Source: Amphimedon queenslandica
Lineage: Eukaryota; Porifera; Demospongiae; Haplosclerida; Niphatidae
Length of the DNA stretch: 64,000 bases
Direction: 5' to 3'
Assembly (NCBI RefSeq): GCF_000090795.2
Contig: NW_003546253.1
Span: 117,529-181,528 of the forward strand
Part shown: in pieces, positions 19,401-29,852 of the stretch
Numbering within the stretch: position 1 is the first letter of the stretch
Layout of the letters: the number at the start of each line of letters is the position of its first letter
Notes under the pieces: generated by a model
The model's input: the letters and a program-made list of their open reading frames with translations, nothing else
Databases searched by the model: none
Told to the model about the DNA's origin: nothing
Made by a program: the position numbers and the translations under genes

Positions 19401-21901
19401 ATCTTCTCTGCCTTAGTGCTGATAGCATCCTCTGCTTGAAGCTCAAACATGAAATCACATCTTGAGAGAGCAACAACGTATAGCAAAAAAACAAGGAATA
19501 AGGCCTTTTTCATTTTGACTAGAACTGCTGATTCAGCAAAATAAATGTCTAGTAAGCATCATTGTTTTGTTGCAGAGATGCGGAGGCATTACTCTCTCAA
19601 GATTTGATGTGTAAACATTAACATGCCATTGATGTGTATGGGATTTCCTCTCTATGCTAAGTTATGTTTATCATTAGTTGATTTAGTTCCTCTCATTATT
19701 ACATTTAAATGAAATTTGCTAATGTTTTCTATTTCTATTCTACTTTTAATATGTCACTAGTCAAGACAGCAAGACACTAGGACTACTGTGTACAAGAGAA
19801 CTGAAGATAATTATAATCTTAGAATGAAGTCCTCCAGAGGTATAGTAGTTATAATACCTTTTAAAATAGAGTTATTGTAATAATGATTATTTTTTAGCAT
19901 TTTTCAGTGAAGTTTGTAGCAAGTTTGATGTAATGCCATTTTCATTGAGGTACTTCTAGTGGGTGTGGTTTTAATGTGACTCCACCCATACAGATCCTTT
20001 GAAGAGGAAGGAAAGGCAAGAATGGGCGTGGTCGAATGTACTAATCATAATTTATTGGAACCATTTCATGTACTGTATGAAAAAGAAGGTATACTTATAG
20101 TTACATGTATATCCATTTTAAAACTGATTGTTACTACTGTTAATGGCAGAATGATGAACACTTTCTTTCCCCGACAGAAAGAGTTAGTAGCTCTTCCTTT
20201 GTTGATATTTTAACCTGTTACTGACTGCCTATGTACATGTATTTACAATCATACTTGCTAATTTATTTATTGTCATCATAGTCATTATTAATAATGTTGT
20301 TATTATTATTTTTATTATTTTAGGAGAATTCGTAGCTCAATTCAAGTTTACTGTATTGCTGATGCCAAATGGACCTTTGAAGTAATGAAGTTCAGGGTTT
20401 CCCACAGTTTTTAGTATAGTGCTTAGCATCTTGACGGCAGATTTCTAAAATTGTTCCAAAATTTGGCAAAACACCCTGTACTATAGTACAGGGGTTTTGG
20501 CCAAATTTCACCAAAAATGAAAAGGAGAAAAATCTTTTTTATAATTTTTACTGATGCATATACATGTACTTATGTTGTGTAGAAAGTCTGAGTTGATTGC
20601 AATCAAAACTTGATTTTTTACAAATTGTTATAGTTGCTCCAAAATTGGGCCAAAGTCCCTGTACTATAGTACAGGGTCGATAGCCAAATTTTGTCAATAA
20701 TGGCTAGGAGAGAATTTTTCATTTTTATAATATTTGCTGATGCATATACAAGTTCTTATGCTGTGTAGCAAATTTGAGCTTATTCCAATCAAAATTGAAT
20801 TTTTTAATGAATTTTTGAAGTTGCTCCAAAATTGGGCCAAAATCCCTGTACTATAGTACAGGGTTGATAGCCAAATTTTGCCAAAAATGGCTAGGAGAAA
20901 ATTCTCAATTTTAATAATTTTTTCTGATACATAATTATACATTTTTTAAGGTTATGTAGCAAATTTGAGCTAATTCCGATCAAAATTGAATTTTTTATGA
21001 ATATTTGAATTTGTTCCAAAATTGGGCCAAAGTCTCTGTACTATATATAGTACAGAGTCGGAAGCTAAATTTTGCCAAAAATCGCTAGGCAAGAATTCTC
21101 CATTTTAATAAATTTTTCTGATGCATATACAATGTACATTTTCTTATGTTGTGTAGCAAGTTTGAACTGATTCCAATCAAGTTTGGATTTTTTACAGATT
21201 TTTTAAGTTGCTCCAAAAGCCATGTAGCATGGCGCTGCTGTTTAGCTCACTTACCATGCTTGGTGGGAAACCCTGATTAAGTTATTGCTATACCTATACC
21301 AAGAGTGGATAATTATTTAGGGAGAGTGTCTAACCCGCCTATAATCTGTGATACCACAGTGCGTAAGTTTACATAGCATGGTTATTAGCACCAAGTAGCC
21401 ATTCTTGCGTCCTTATACTGATTCCAAGTCAGAAGGCTGCAAATAAGAAAGAGCCAACCATTAGAAGAACATATTCCCGTCTGCTCCTGCTTGTTTCTCG
21501 CACTATATGATCCTCAGAGTGGAAATATAAGTCTTAAAGTTGCCTGCATGCTTCAAGCGCCATTTTATCAGTCACACCCATAAATTTGAAGATTACTGAG
21601 ATTAACTCTGTATACTTGCAAAAAACGGATGTAAACATACGCGCTGTGGTATCACAGAATATAGGCAGGTTAGACACTCTCCCTAAATAATTATCCACTC
21701 TTGCCTATACTTTACTATAATTTGTTCAACTGTAGGCTACTACAAAATCATTGCTTTCTTGTATTTCTTTTTGTTTTATAGAATAACTAATACATTATTT
21801 GATCCATCAGTGATTGAGAGTACCAATAAATTAGAGGATGCAGAACTAAAGGTAATGGAGTCACATTATTAGTAATTTAGTATTACTAATTTTACTATTA
21901 C

Positions 21902-21936
<35 letters not shown>

Positions 21937-22049
21937 TTTAGACATTATTAGCAACATCAGTGTCAAAGAAAGCTAAGAAGAAGAAGAAAAAGGCTGGAAA
22001 GTCGTCAGCAGCCACAGATGAAGCCGAGACAGGAACAAATGATGACTGA
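16490..22049 (+). CDS. PA2G4: PA2G4/EBP1 (proliferation-associated protein 2G4), complete copy
   Basis: Thirteen exons, all in frame: 16490-16583, 16631-16759, 16821-16926, 17327-17396, 17495-17587, 17642-17784, 17875-17953, 19761-19839, 19898-19949, 19994-20088, 20324-20381, 21782-21851, 21942-22049. Total 391 residues; the human protein has 394. The product is a methionine-aminopeptidase-fold protein without peptidase activity that binds RNA and ribosomes and is tied to growth control. Diagnostic segments: [95 protein letters not shown], and a Lys-rich tail ([14 protein letters not shown]). Intron 7 hosts an antisense gene (18737-19513). Intron 11 hosts a satellite array and a MITE. Exon 4 to the 3' flank is repeated twice downstream; this is the only intact copy. 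Confidence 0.95.
18053..18560. mobile_element. MITE-like element with perfect terminal inverted repeats
   Basis: The ends are ctatgtcccaactgag and its exact inverse ctcagttgggacatag, about 508 bp apart, flanked on both sides by ta (candidate target duplication TA). There is no coding capacity. It sits in PA2G4 intron 7 of copy A, between exon 7 and the antisense gene, and I see no counterpart in copies B and C. Confidence 0.8.
18737..19513 (-). CDS. Nested antisense gene 1: secreted-type CBM6/35-like domain + transmembrane segment
   Basis: Intronless, 258 residues. A signal peptide (1-19, [19 protein letters not shown]) is followed by a roughly 145-residue beta-rich domain. It starts [10 protein letters not shown], contains [20 protein letters not shown] and [27 protein letters not shown], and is built like carbohydrate-binding modules of families 6/35 (N-terminal AE, late W, final iD-x-v-x-l strand). 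A Cys-rich stalk, one membrane helix (about 200-227) and a basic cytoplasmic tail with Cys pairs and a terminal YTVL (YxxPhi-type) motif follow. It lies inside PA2G4 intron 7 on the opposite strand. Genes 2 and 3 in the duplicated copies are homologues; this one is the most divergent. Ligand unknown. Confidence 0.85.
   Translation of the reverse strand: MKKALFLVFLLYVVALSRCDFMFELQAEDAISTKAEKMYRSNAKNGIAMHIKQEGSTTLFFQVTGNTCTCESSICKIQVEKLYYSNDGPSDELTLTLNQGSTTTLLGYVKTREAYGNGNLWNDFLGTGPIGGSISIKEGLYNLVIEATTADTNGVELDRVSLQIKGCSYNTTYVSVVRSGYIQYQECETSKECKECKECKKYGLGFLITASCSCLFALVSIMITIVLKCCDKCCRRERRRNPNERINGRQYTVLDTEL
20420..21235. repeat. Intronic tandem array in PA2G4 intron 11, copy A (four monomers)
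   Basis: Palindrome cores are at 20475-20492, 20658-20675, 20845-20862 and 21034-21057 (the last reads ctctgtactatatatagtac), spaced 183-189 bp. The flanking gccaaattttgccaaaaatg and gtagcaaatttgagcttatt segments are shared with the CEP78 array. Confidence 0.93.
21300..21703. mobile_element. 404-bp MITE with about 69-bp terminal inverted repeats and 7-bp target duplication
   Basis: The left end caagagtggataattattta and the right end are inverted copies over about 69 bp with roughly five mismatches. The element is flanked by cctatac on both sides (21293-21299 and 21704-21710). Copies B (near 26092) and C (near 29416) show the uninterrupted site gctatacctatactt, so the insertion happened in copy A after the duplication. 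There is no coding capacity. Confidence 0.93.
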
Positions 22050-22934
22050 GAATAAGTTTAATTGATTTATTTATAGATTAATTATTGTTTCCTCTACTTG
22101 TTACAAAGATAATTTATTTTGTTAATATCAATTGTGTGCTAATACGTATATGACAGGAGTGCATGGTGCTTCACACACTCTTGATTGTGGTAGTTGCATC
22201 TGCTTTGATTGCATATTGTAATACTAGTTACTAGTTAGGCAAAACAAGATCACTGTTAATTAGAAAATAGTCAGTTAAAATAAGAACTAAGCAATCAAGC
22301 TCTAACTATAAGTAGCCCAATACCTTATGTGGTCTAATTGGTCTTTGGTGTATTGTTCTTTTTATATGTAGTGAACTAGGGGTACATGTTGAATTTTGAT
22401 GGTTTTATAGCAGCTGTGGGACACACTACAGTAGTTGGATGTTCAAAAGTAAGATATTTCAAATTTAAATTGACCCACTAATATTATCTTACTCCCTCTC
22501 TTTCTCAGGATAATAAAGTGACTGGTAGATTAGCTGATGTGTTAATGGCTGGACACATTGCCTCTGAGATTGCTTACAGAATGGTAGTACCAGGAGGAGA
22601 GGTATATAGTTATGATTTTTTTGAAGCTGAATACCTCTATCTTCTAGAGTCTGGCAGTGACAGATGCCATCAATAGAGTTGGTGCTGATTTTAAATGTTC
22701 ACCAGTCGAGGGTATCCTCTCTCACAGATTAAAGAAGAATTTGTATGATAGTGAAAAGACTATAATTCTTAACCCCAGCGACTCTCAGAAGTAAACCAAT
22801 AAATATTCTGTATGCTAATAAAATTATGCTATAATGATTATTTTTTTAGGAGAGAATACAAATCGAGTGAGTTTGAGTTACATGAAGTATACGCCATTGA
22901 TGTTATCATTAGTACAGGAGATGGAAAGGTTAGG

Positions 22935-23340
22935 ATATTTTTACGACCTAGGGGCGAAGCCCCCAGGTTGTTCCTATTATTGATTTCACCGTCGCGCTAT
23001 CTATATTATTTATTTATTTGTATGTCCACACTTACATTTCTTTTATGCATGTTGTATTGGAGAAATAACAAGCCTTAGCAACCACCTGCCCACGCTCCTT
23101 TACGTTAGTGGGTGTGGCCACGGCAAACAAAATGGCGGCTTACACGGGACAAAGTTATGAGCTTTCTAGCAGCAAGAGAACATAGAGATACTGTCTAAAG
23201 ACTTCTCTAGAAGCATTATAAGGTAGAGAGAACCTCTGTAAGTCTTAATAAGTGCCCAGTTATGCATGCAAGGTGGTGAAATCAATTATAGGAATATTTT
23301 TACACTAAATCTAAAATTGCACACTTGTAGCTAATTAAAG
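22935..23340. other. Sequence unique to copy B intron 7
   Basis: After the donor of exon 7, copy B departs from copies A and C at about 22940 with tacgacctaggggcgaagcc, a GC-rich short palindromic start, and continues without similarity to them. It may be an inserted element. No second boundary or coding region could be defined. Confidence 0.5.
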
Positions 23341-23549
23341 TACCGTATAAGTGGTTTTTTTCGAGGGAATTATATTTCGCGAAATCTGCTAAAATTCCAA
23401 TTCGCAGATTTTAATTTCGCGAATTCTACCACGTGTGCCATGCGGGTACCGTATTAAATTGATTTTCGCGGATTTTATTTTCGCGAATCACGAGGGAATC
23501 CGCGAAATTCGCGAAATTTGCAACCCTCGAAAAAACCACTTATACGGTA
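23341..23549. mobile_element. Foldback (MITE-like) element
   Basis: The left end taccgtataagtggtttttt and the right end aaaaccacttatacggta are inverted copies. The interior is full of further inverted pairs built on ttcgcgaaat/cgcagatttt, so nearly the whole 209 bp can fold on itself. It lies in intron 7 of copy B. A decayed relative lies at 14658-14858. Confidence 0.85.
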
Positions 23550-23848
23550 TTACAGTATAATTAAGAGGTGTGACCACCAATACCTAGCATGTCAGGTCAT
23601 TTGGTTCATTCACTGGTTTTTAATTTTGAATTTTGATGGTTTAATTGTTTTTACATTAACGGGAAAAGTTTGGTGAATAAAACTATAACTAAAACTAGAA
23701 GCACTGGAAGAATAAAACTAGAACTAAAATACAATTTTGAAGTGATAATAGTAATTAAAACTTAAAATTAAGGAAAAAGGAAACTAAAAATAAAATCATT
23801 GTACTATACTAAAACAGCTTTGCAAAGTTTGTGGGGTGGGCATAAAAA

Positions 23849-24565
23849 TTAGATATTACTGTTAATCTCTACTAATTTCATATTTTTCCTTTCTTTCTTT
23901 CGGTCCCAACATTTAAGAATAATTGTCACAAAAATAGCAGCAATAGCGATACAGCAAGCGATCGTGCCAGTTACAACTGTTCCAATCCCATAATTTACTA
24001 ATTTTTCACAAGGCTCACAGACACTGCATTCTTGATATCGTATGTAGCCACTTTTAACAACACTGACACTTGTTGTACTATTATTACAGTCCAAGATCTG
24101 AAATGAGACATAATCCACTTCAACTCCGTGTTCATCTGCGATTGTAGCTTCTATGACAAGGTTATACAGTCCTTCTGTAATACTTGTATGGCCCCCAATA
24201 GGACCCGTGTCTTGAAAATCGTTCCATAATTCTCCATTAGAACTAGCTTCTCTTGTACGAATGCTTCCAAGCACAGTACTGCTGGCCTTGTTTAAAATAA
24301 GAGTAAACTCATCTGGTGCACCATCATTACTGTAGCGGAGATTTCCCACTTGCATTCGACATGTATCATTCCCAGTCACTTGAAAGAACAGAGTTATAGA
24401 TGCTCCTTGTTTGATGAGAGCTGCTATACCATTCTTGGCATTGCTCCTGTACATCTTCTCTGCTTCCGTGCTGATACCATCCTCTGCCTGAATCTCAATC
24501 GTAAAATCACATTTTGAGAGAGCAACAATATATAGCATAAAAGCAAAGGATAAGGCCTTCTCCAT
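23849..24565 (-). CDS. Nested antisense gene 2: CBM6/35-like domain + transmembrane segment
   Basis: Intronless. I chose the start MEKALSFAFMLY at 24565, which aligns with genes 1 and 3; an in-frame ATG six codons upstream (24583) is possible. The signal peptide ends near SKCDF. The CBM-like domain reads IEIQAEDGIS, NDGAPDEFTL, ELWNDFQDTGPIGG and [28 protein letters not shown] short Cys stalk (SVCEPCEK), one membrane helix, and a basic tail (KCWDRKKERK) follow. It is very similar to gene 3 and clearly more distant from gene 1. It lies in intron 7 of the broken PA2G4 copy B, yet its own frame is intact. Confidence 0.85.
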   Translation of the reverse strand: MEKALSFAFMLYIVALSKCDFTIEIQAEDGISTEAEKMYRSNAKNGIAALIKQGASITLFFQVTGNDTCRMQVGNLRYSNDGAPDEFTLILNKASSTVLGSIRTREASSNGELWNDFQDTGPIGGHTSITEGLYNLVIEATIADEHGVEVDYVSFQILDCNNSTTSVSVVKSGYIRYQECSVCEPCEKLVNYGIGTVVTGTIACCIAIAAIFVTIILKCWDRKKERKNMKLVEINSNI

Positions 24566-25424
24566 TTTGATATTACTTGTCAATTCAGCAAAATACTGTA
24601 AATTCCTAGCTAACCATTATTTGTCATAACATTTAACATTTCCTCTATGCTAAGTTATGTTTATTAGTTCCTGTCATTATTACATGTTAATGACAATTGC
24701 TAATGTTTCCCATTTCTATTCTACTTTTAATATGTCACTAGTCAAGACAGCAAGACACTAGGACTACTGTGTACAAGAGAACTGAAGACAATTATAATCT
24801 TAAAATGAAGTCCTCCAGAGGTATAGTAGTTATAGTACCTTTTAGAATAATCTTATTGTAATAATGATTATATTGTTTTTATTTTGTTTTTAGCATTTTT
24901 CAGTGAAGTTTGTAGCAAGTTTGATGTAATGCCATTTTCATTGAGGTATTTCTAGTGGGTGTGGTTTTAATGTGACTCCGCCCATACAGATCTTTTGAAG
25001 AGGAAGGAAAGGCAAGAATGGGCGTAGTCGAGTGCACTAATCATAATTTATTGGAACCGTTTCATGTACTGTATGAAAAAGAAGGTACATCTATACTTAT
25101 GATTATAGTTATTTTATAATTGATTGCTACTACTGTTAATGGCAGAATGATAAACACTTTCTTTCCCCGACAGAAAGAGTTAGTAGCTCTTCCTTTGTTG
25201 ATATTTTAACCCGTTACTGACTGCCTATGTATTTATAATTATACTTGCTAATTTATTTATTGTCATCATAGTCATTATTATTAATGTTGTTGTTATTATT
25301 TTTATTATTTTAGGAGAATTCGTAGCTCAATTCAAGTTTACTGTATTGCTGATGCCAAATGGACCTTTAAAGTAATGAAGTTCAGGGTTTCCCACAGTTT
25401 TTAGTATAGTGCTTAGCATCTTGA

Positions 25425-26040
25425 TGGCAGATTTCTAAAATTGTTCCAAAATTTGGCAAAACACCCTGTACTATAGTACAGGGGTTTTGGCCAAATTTCA
25501 CCAAAAATGAAAAGGAGAAAAGTCTTCATTTTTATAATTTTTACTGATGCATATACAAGCTCTTATGCTGTGTAGCAAATTTGAGCTTATTCCAATCAAA
25601 ATTAAATTTTTTAATGAATTTTTGAAGTTGCTCCAAAATTGGGCCAAAGTCCCTGTACTATAGTACAGGGTTGATAACCAAATTTTGCCAAAAATGGCTA
25701 GGAGAAAATTCTCAATTTTAATATTTTTTCTGATACATAATTATACATTTTCTTAGGTTATGTAGCAAATTTGAGCTAATTCCGATCAAAATTGAATTTT
25801 TTATGAATATTTGAATTTGTTCCAAAATTGGGCCAAAGTCTCTGTACTATATATAGTACAGAGTCGGAAGCTAAATTTTGCCAAAAATCACTAGGCGAGA
25901 ATTCTCCATTTTAATAAATTTTTCTGATGCATATACAATGTACATTTTCTTATGTTGTGTAGCAAGTTTGAACTGATTCCAATCAAGTTTGGATTTTTTA
26001 CAGATTTTTCAAGTTGCTCCAAAAGCCATGTAGCATGGCG
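25425..26040. repeat. Intronic tandem array, copy B (three monomers)
   Basis: Palindrome cores are near 25465, 25652 and 25840. Compared with copy A the second monomer is missing: the first monomer begins like A's monomer 1 and ends like A's monomer 2, as expected from unequal recombination. Confidence 0.88.
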
Positions 26041-27555
26041 CTGCTGTTTAGCTCACTTACCATGCTTGGTGGGAAACCCTGATTGAGTTATTGCTATACC
26101 TATACTTTACTATAATTTGTTCAACTGTAGGCTACTACAAAATTATTGCTTTCTTGTATTTCTTTTTGTTTTATAGAATAACTAATACATTATTTGATTA
26201 ATCAGTGATTGAGAGTACCAATAAATTAGAGGATACAGAACTAAAGGTAATGGAGTCACATTATTAGTAATTTAGTATTACTAATTTTACTATTACTATT
26301 ATTATTATTATTATTATTATTATATTTTAGACATTATTAGCAACATGAGTGTCAAAGAAAGCTAAGAAGAAGAAGAAGAAGTCTGGAAAGTCGTCAGCAG
26401 CCACAGATGAAGCCGAGACAGGAACAAATGATGACTAGAATAAGTTTAATTGATTTATTTATAGATTAATTATTGTTTCTTCTACTTGTTACAAAGATAA
26501 TTTATTTTGTTAATACCAATCGTGTGCTAACATATATGACAGGAGTGCATGGTGCTTCATGCACTCTTGATTGTGGTAGTTGCATCTGCTTTGATTGCAT
26601 ATTGTAATACTAGTTACTAGTTAGGCAAAACAATGTCACTGTCAATTAGAAAATAGTCAGTTAAAATAAGAACTAAGCAATCAAGCTCTAACTATAAGTA
26701 GCCCAATACCTTATATGGTCTAATTGATCTTTGGTGTATTGTTCTTTTTATGTGTAGTGAACTAGGGGTACATGTTGAATTTTGATGGTTTTATAGCAGC
26801 TGTGGCACACACTACAGTGGTTAAGTAAGATATTTGAAATTTAAATTGACCCACTAATATTATCTTACTCCCTATCTTTCTCAGGATAATAAGGTAACTG
26901 GTAGATTAGCTGATGTGTTAATGGCTGGACACATTGCCTCTGAGATTGCTTACAGAATGGTAGTACCAGGAGGAGAAGTATATATAGTTATGATTTTTTT
27001 GAAGCTGAGTACCTTTTTCTCTGTCTTCTAGAGTCTGGCAGTGACAGATGCCATCAATAGAGTTGGTGCTGATTTTAAATGTTCGCCAGTCGAGGGTATC
27101 CTCTCTCACAGATTAAAGAAGAATTTGTACGATAGTGAAAAGACTATAATTCTTAACCCCAGCAACTCTCAGAAGTAAATCAATAAATAGGGACAATAAC
27201 TCTTTATGCTAATTATGCTATCATGAGCTGTTGTTGTTATTGTTCTTGTTATTATTATTATTATTATTGTTATTATTATTGTTTTTTGTTATTTGTTTGC
27301 TTTAAGAGAGGATGAAAAATCAAGTGCATTTGAGTTAAATGAAGTATACACTATTGACATCATTTGTACAGGAGATGGAAAGGTTAGTAATTTATTGGGA
27401 TATTATTAGGATATTTCGACACAGAACAAATGACATTTGTTACTAGTTGCACTTATTTGCAATTACCAAAAAAAATAAAATTAAAGTATCAACAAAGTTT
27501 GTGGGGTGGGAATAACAATGAGATGTTACTGTTAATCTTCACTAATTTCATATTT

Positions 27556-28248
27556 TTAGTTTCCTCTTTTTCGGTCCCAACATTTAAGAATAATTGTTAC
27601 ACAAATAGCAGCAATAGCGATACAGCAAGCGATTGTGCCAGTCACAATTGTTCCAACCCCATAATTTTCTAATTTTTCACAAGGGTCACAGGCACAGACA
27701 CTGCATTCTAGATATCGTATGTAGCCACTTTTAACAGCACTGACACTTGTACTATTATTACAGTCCAAGATCTGAAGTGAGACATAGTCCACTTCAACTC
27801 CATATTCATCTGCAATTGTAGCTTCTATGACAAGGTTATACAGTCCTTCTGTAATACTTGTATAGCCTCCAACAGGACCTGTGTCTTGAAAATCGTTCCA
27901 TAATTCTCCGTTAGAACTAGCTCCTCTTGTACGAGTGCTTCCAAGCACATTACTGCTGGCCTTGTTTAAAGTAAGAGTAAGCTCATCTGGTTCACCATCA
28001 TTACTGTAGTGGAGATTTCCCACTTGCATTCGGCATACATCATTTCCAGTCATTGTAAAGAACAGAGTTATAGATGCTCCTTGTTTGATGAGAACTGCTA
28101 TACCATTCTTGGCATTGCTCCTGTACATCTTCTCTGCCTCAGTGCTGATACCATCCTCTGCCTCAAGCTCAACTGTGAAATCACCTTTTGAGAGAGCAAC
28201 AACGTATAGCATCATTAGTATGGTAACAAAGAATAAGGCTTTCTTCAT
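27556..28248 (-). CDS. Nested antisense gene 3: CBM6/35-like domain + transmembrane segment
   Basis: Intronless. The start MKKALFFVTILMM at 28248 aligns with gene 1; an in-frame ATG at 28272 is possible. Layout: signal peptide, CBM6/35-like domain (VELEAEDGIS, NDGEPDELTL, ELWNDFQDTGPVGG, VEVDYVSLQI), Cys stalk (SVCACDPCEK), membrane helix and a very short tail (KCWDRKRGN). It sits in intron 7 of PA2G4 copy C. It differs from gene 2 at scattered positions but keeps the same architecture, which suggests that both are under constraint. Confidence 0.85.
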   Translation of the reverse strand: MKKALFFVTILMMLYVVALSKGDFTVELEAEDGISTEAEKMYRSNAKNGIAVLIKQGASITLFFTMTGNDVCRMQVGNLHYSNDGEPDELTLTLNKASSNVLGSTRTRGASSNGELWNDFQDTGPVGGYTSITEGLYNLVIEATIADEYGVEVDYVSLQILDCNNSTSVSAVKSGYIRYLECSVCACDPCEKLENYGVGTIVTGTIACCIAIAAICVTIILKCWDRKRGN

Positions 28249-29139
28249 CGTGATAGTATTAACTGACAACAAAAGAATGTCTAGCTAAGCATCAATGTTT
28301 TGGCAGAGATACGAAGTGAGGTATGTCCGTGTAATCTGTTTATATAAACATTAAAATTTCCTCGGTGCTTTTCCCAAAAGTTATGTTTATCATTAGCTCC
28401 TCTCATTATTACATTTTAATGACAACTGCTAATGTTTCCCATTTCTATTCTACTTTTCATATGTCACTAGTCAAGACAGCAAGACACTAGGACTACTGTG
28501 TACAAGAGAACTGAAGATAATTATAATCTAAAAATGAAGTCCTCCAGAGGTATGATAGTTATAATACCCTTATTTTATTGTAATAATGATTTGTTTTAGC
28601 ATTTTTCAGTGAAGTTTGTAGCAAGTTTGATGTAATGCCATTTTCATTTAGTGGTTGTGGTTTTAATGTAACTCCGCCCATGCAGGTCATTTGAATTGAA
28701 GAGGAAGGAAAGGCAAGAATGGGTGTGGTCGAATGTACTAATCATAATTTATTGGAACCATTTCATGTACTGTATGAAAAAGAAGGTACATCTATACTTA
28801 TGATTATATTTATTTTATAATTGATTGCTACTACTGTTAATGGCAGAATGACGAACACTTTCTTTCCCCGACAGAAAGAGTTAGTAGCTCTTCCTTTGTT
28901 CATATTTTAACCTGTTACTGACTGCCTATGTATTTATAATTATTACTTACTGATTTATTTATTATTATAATCAGCATCATTATTATTGTTATTATATTAT
29001 TTTGTGCTTTTTTTTATTATTTTAGGAGAATTAGTAGCTCAATTCAAGTTTACTGTGTTGCTGATGCCAAAATGGACCTTTAAAGTAATGAAGTTTAGGG
29101 TTTCCCACAGTTTTTGATATAGTACTTAGCATCTTGACG

Positions 29140-29360
29140 GCAGATTTCTAAAATTGCTCCAAATTTTGGGCAAAACACCTTGTACTATAGTACAGGGTTT
29201 TTGAAAAAATTTTACCAAAAATAAAAAGGAGAGAATTCTTCATTTTTATAATTTTTATTCATGTATATACATGTATTTGTGTTGTGTAGAAAGTCTGAGT
29301 TGATTCTTGTCAAAACTTGATTTTTTACAAATTTTTAAAGTTGCTCCAAAAGCCATGTAG
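29140..29360. repeat. Intronic satellite remnant, copy C (one monomer)
   Basis: A single palindrome core (ttgtactatagtacagg near 29182). Its 3' part (ttgctccaaaagccatgtag) matches the end of the arrays in copies A and B, so the array has collapsed to one monomer. Confidence 0.85.
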
Positions 29361-29852
29361 CATTGTAGTGCTGTTTAGCTCACTTACCATGCTTGGTGGG
29401 AAACCCTGATCAAGTTATTGCTATACCTATACTTTAATATAATTTGTTGAACTGTAGACTACTACAAAATCATTACTTTCTTTCATTCCTTTTTGTTTTA
29501 TAGAATAACTAATACATTATTTGATCCATCAGTGATTGAGAGCACCAATAAATTAGATGATGCAGAACTTAAGGTAATAGTGACTCATAAACACAGTGAC
29601 ATTATATAATATTAATATTATTATTATTACTATTATTATTATTATTATTATTGTTATTATTATATTTTAGACATTATTAGCAACATCAGTGTCAAAGAAA
29701 GCTAAGAAGAAGAAGAAGAAGGCTGGAAAGTCGTCAGCAGCCACAGATGAAGCTGAGACAGGAACAAATGATGACTGAGAATAAGTTTAATTGATTTATT
29801 TATAGATTAATTATTGTTTCTTCTACTTGTTACAAAGATAATTTATTTTGTT

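Larger units (their letters stand above)
22372..26438 (+). pseudogene. PA2G4 partial duplicate, copy B (exons 4-13), broken
   Basis: Exons 1-3 and the start codon are absent. Exon 4 (from 22372) has a 7-bp insertion (attttga) that shifts the frame into a stop. Exons 5-11 (22509-22601, 22648-22790, 22850-22928, 24742-24820, 24894-24945, 24990-25084, 25314-25371) keep reading frame and splice sites. Exon 12 (26177-26246) has TAA where copy A has a CCA codon (TTTGATTAATCA), and exon 13 (26331-26438) has ACATGA instead of ACATCA. Near identity with copy A elsewhere points to a recent duplication or to gene conversion. Confidence 0.92.
26758..29778 (+). pseudogene. PA2G4 partial duplicate, copy C (exons 4-13), broken
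   Basis: Exons 1-3 are absent. Exon 4 has the same 7-bp insertion as copy B and also lacks the ggatgttc stretch before its donor. Exons 5 and 6 are intact. Exon 7 is in frame but clearly diverged (KEDEKSSAFELNEVYTIDII against [20 protein letters not shown] in copy A). Exon 9 has lost its donor through a small deletion, exon 10 has a 5-bp insertion, and exon 11 has one extra A (gccaaaatgg). Exons 12 and 13 are intact, down to the stop at 29776-29778. Confidence 0.92.
17303..29852. repeat. Three tandem copies of the PA2G4 exon 4-13 segment
   Basis: Copy A is about 17303-22347, copy B 22348-26733, and copy C 26734-29852. Each begins at gtgtattgttcttttt just upstream of exon 4. A and B run through the same 3' flank (ending ...cctta-t-tggtctaattg); C ends shortly after its stop codon. 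Exons are nearly identical between copies. Length differences come from element insertions and from different numbers of satellite monomers. Confidence 0.92.

Noticed and set aside
22812-23078. Open frame of 88 codons on the plus strand
   Set aside because: Its first part is exon 7 of PA2G4 copy B in frame; the rest is intron read past a good donor at 22929 (gttagg).
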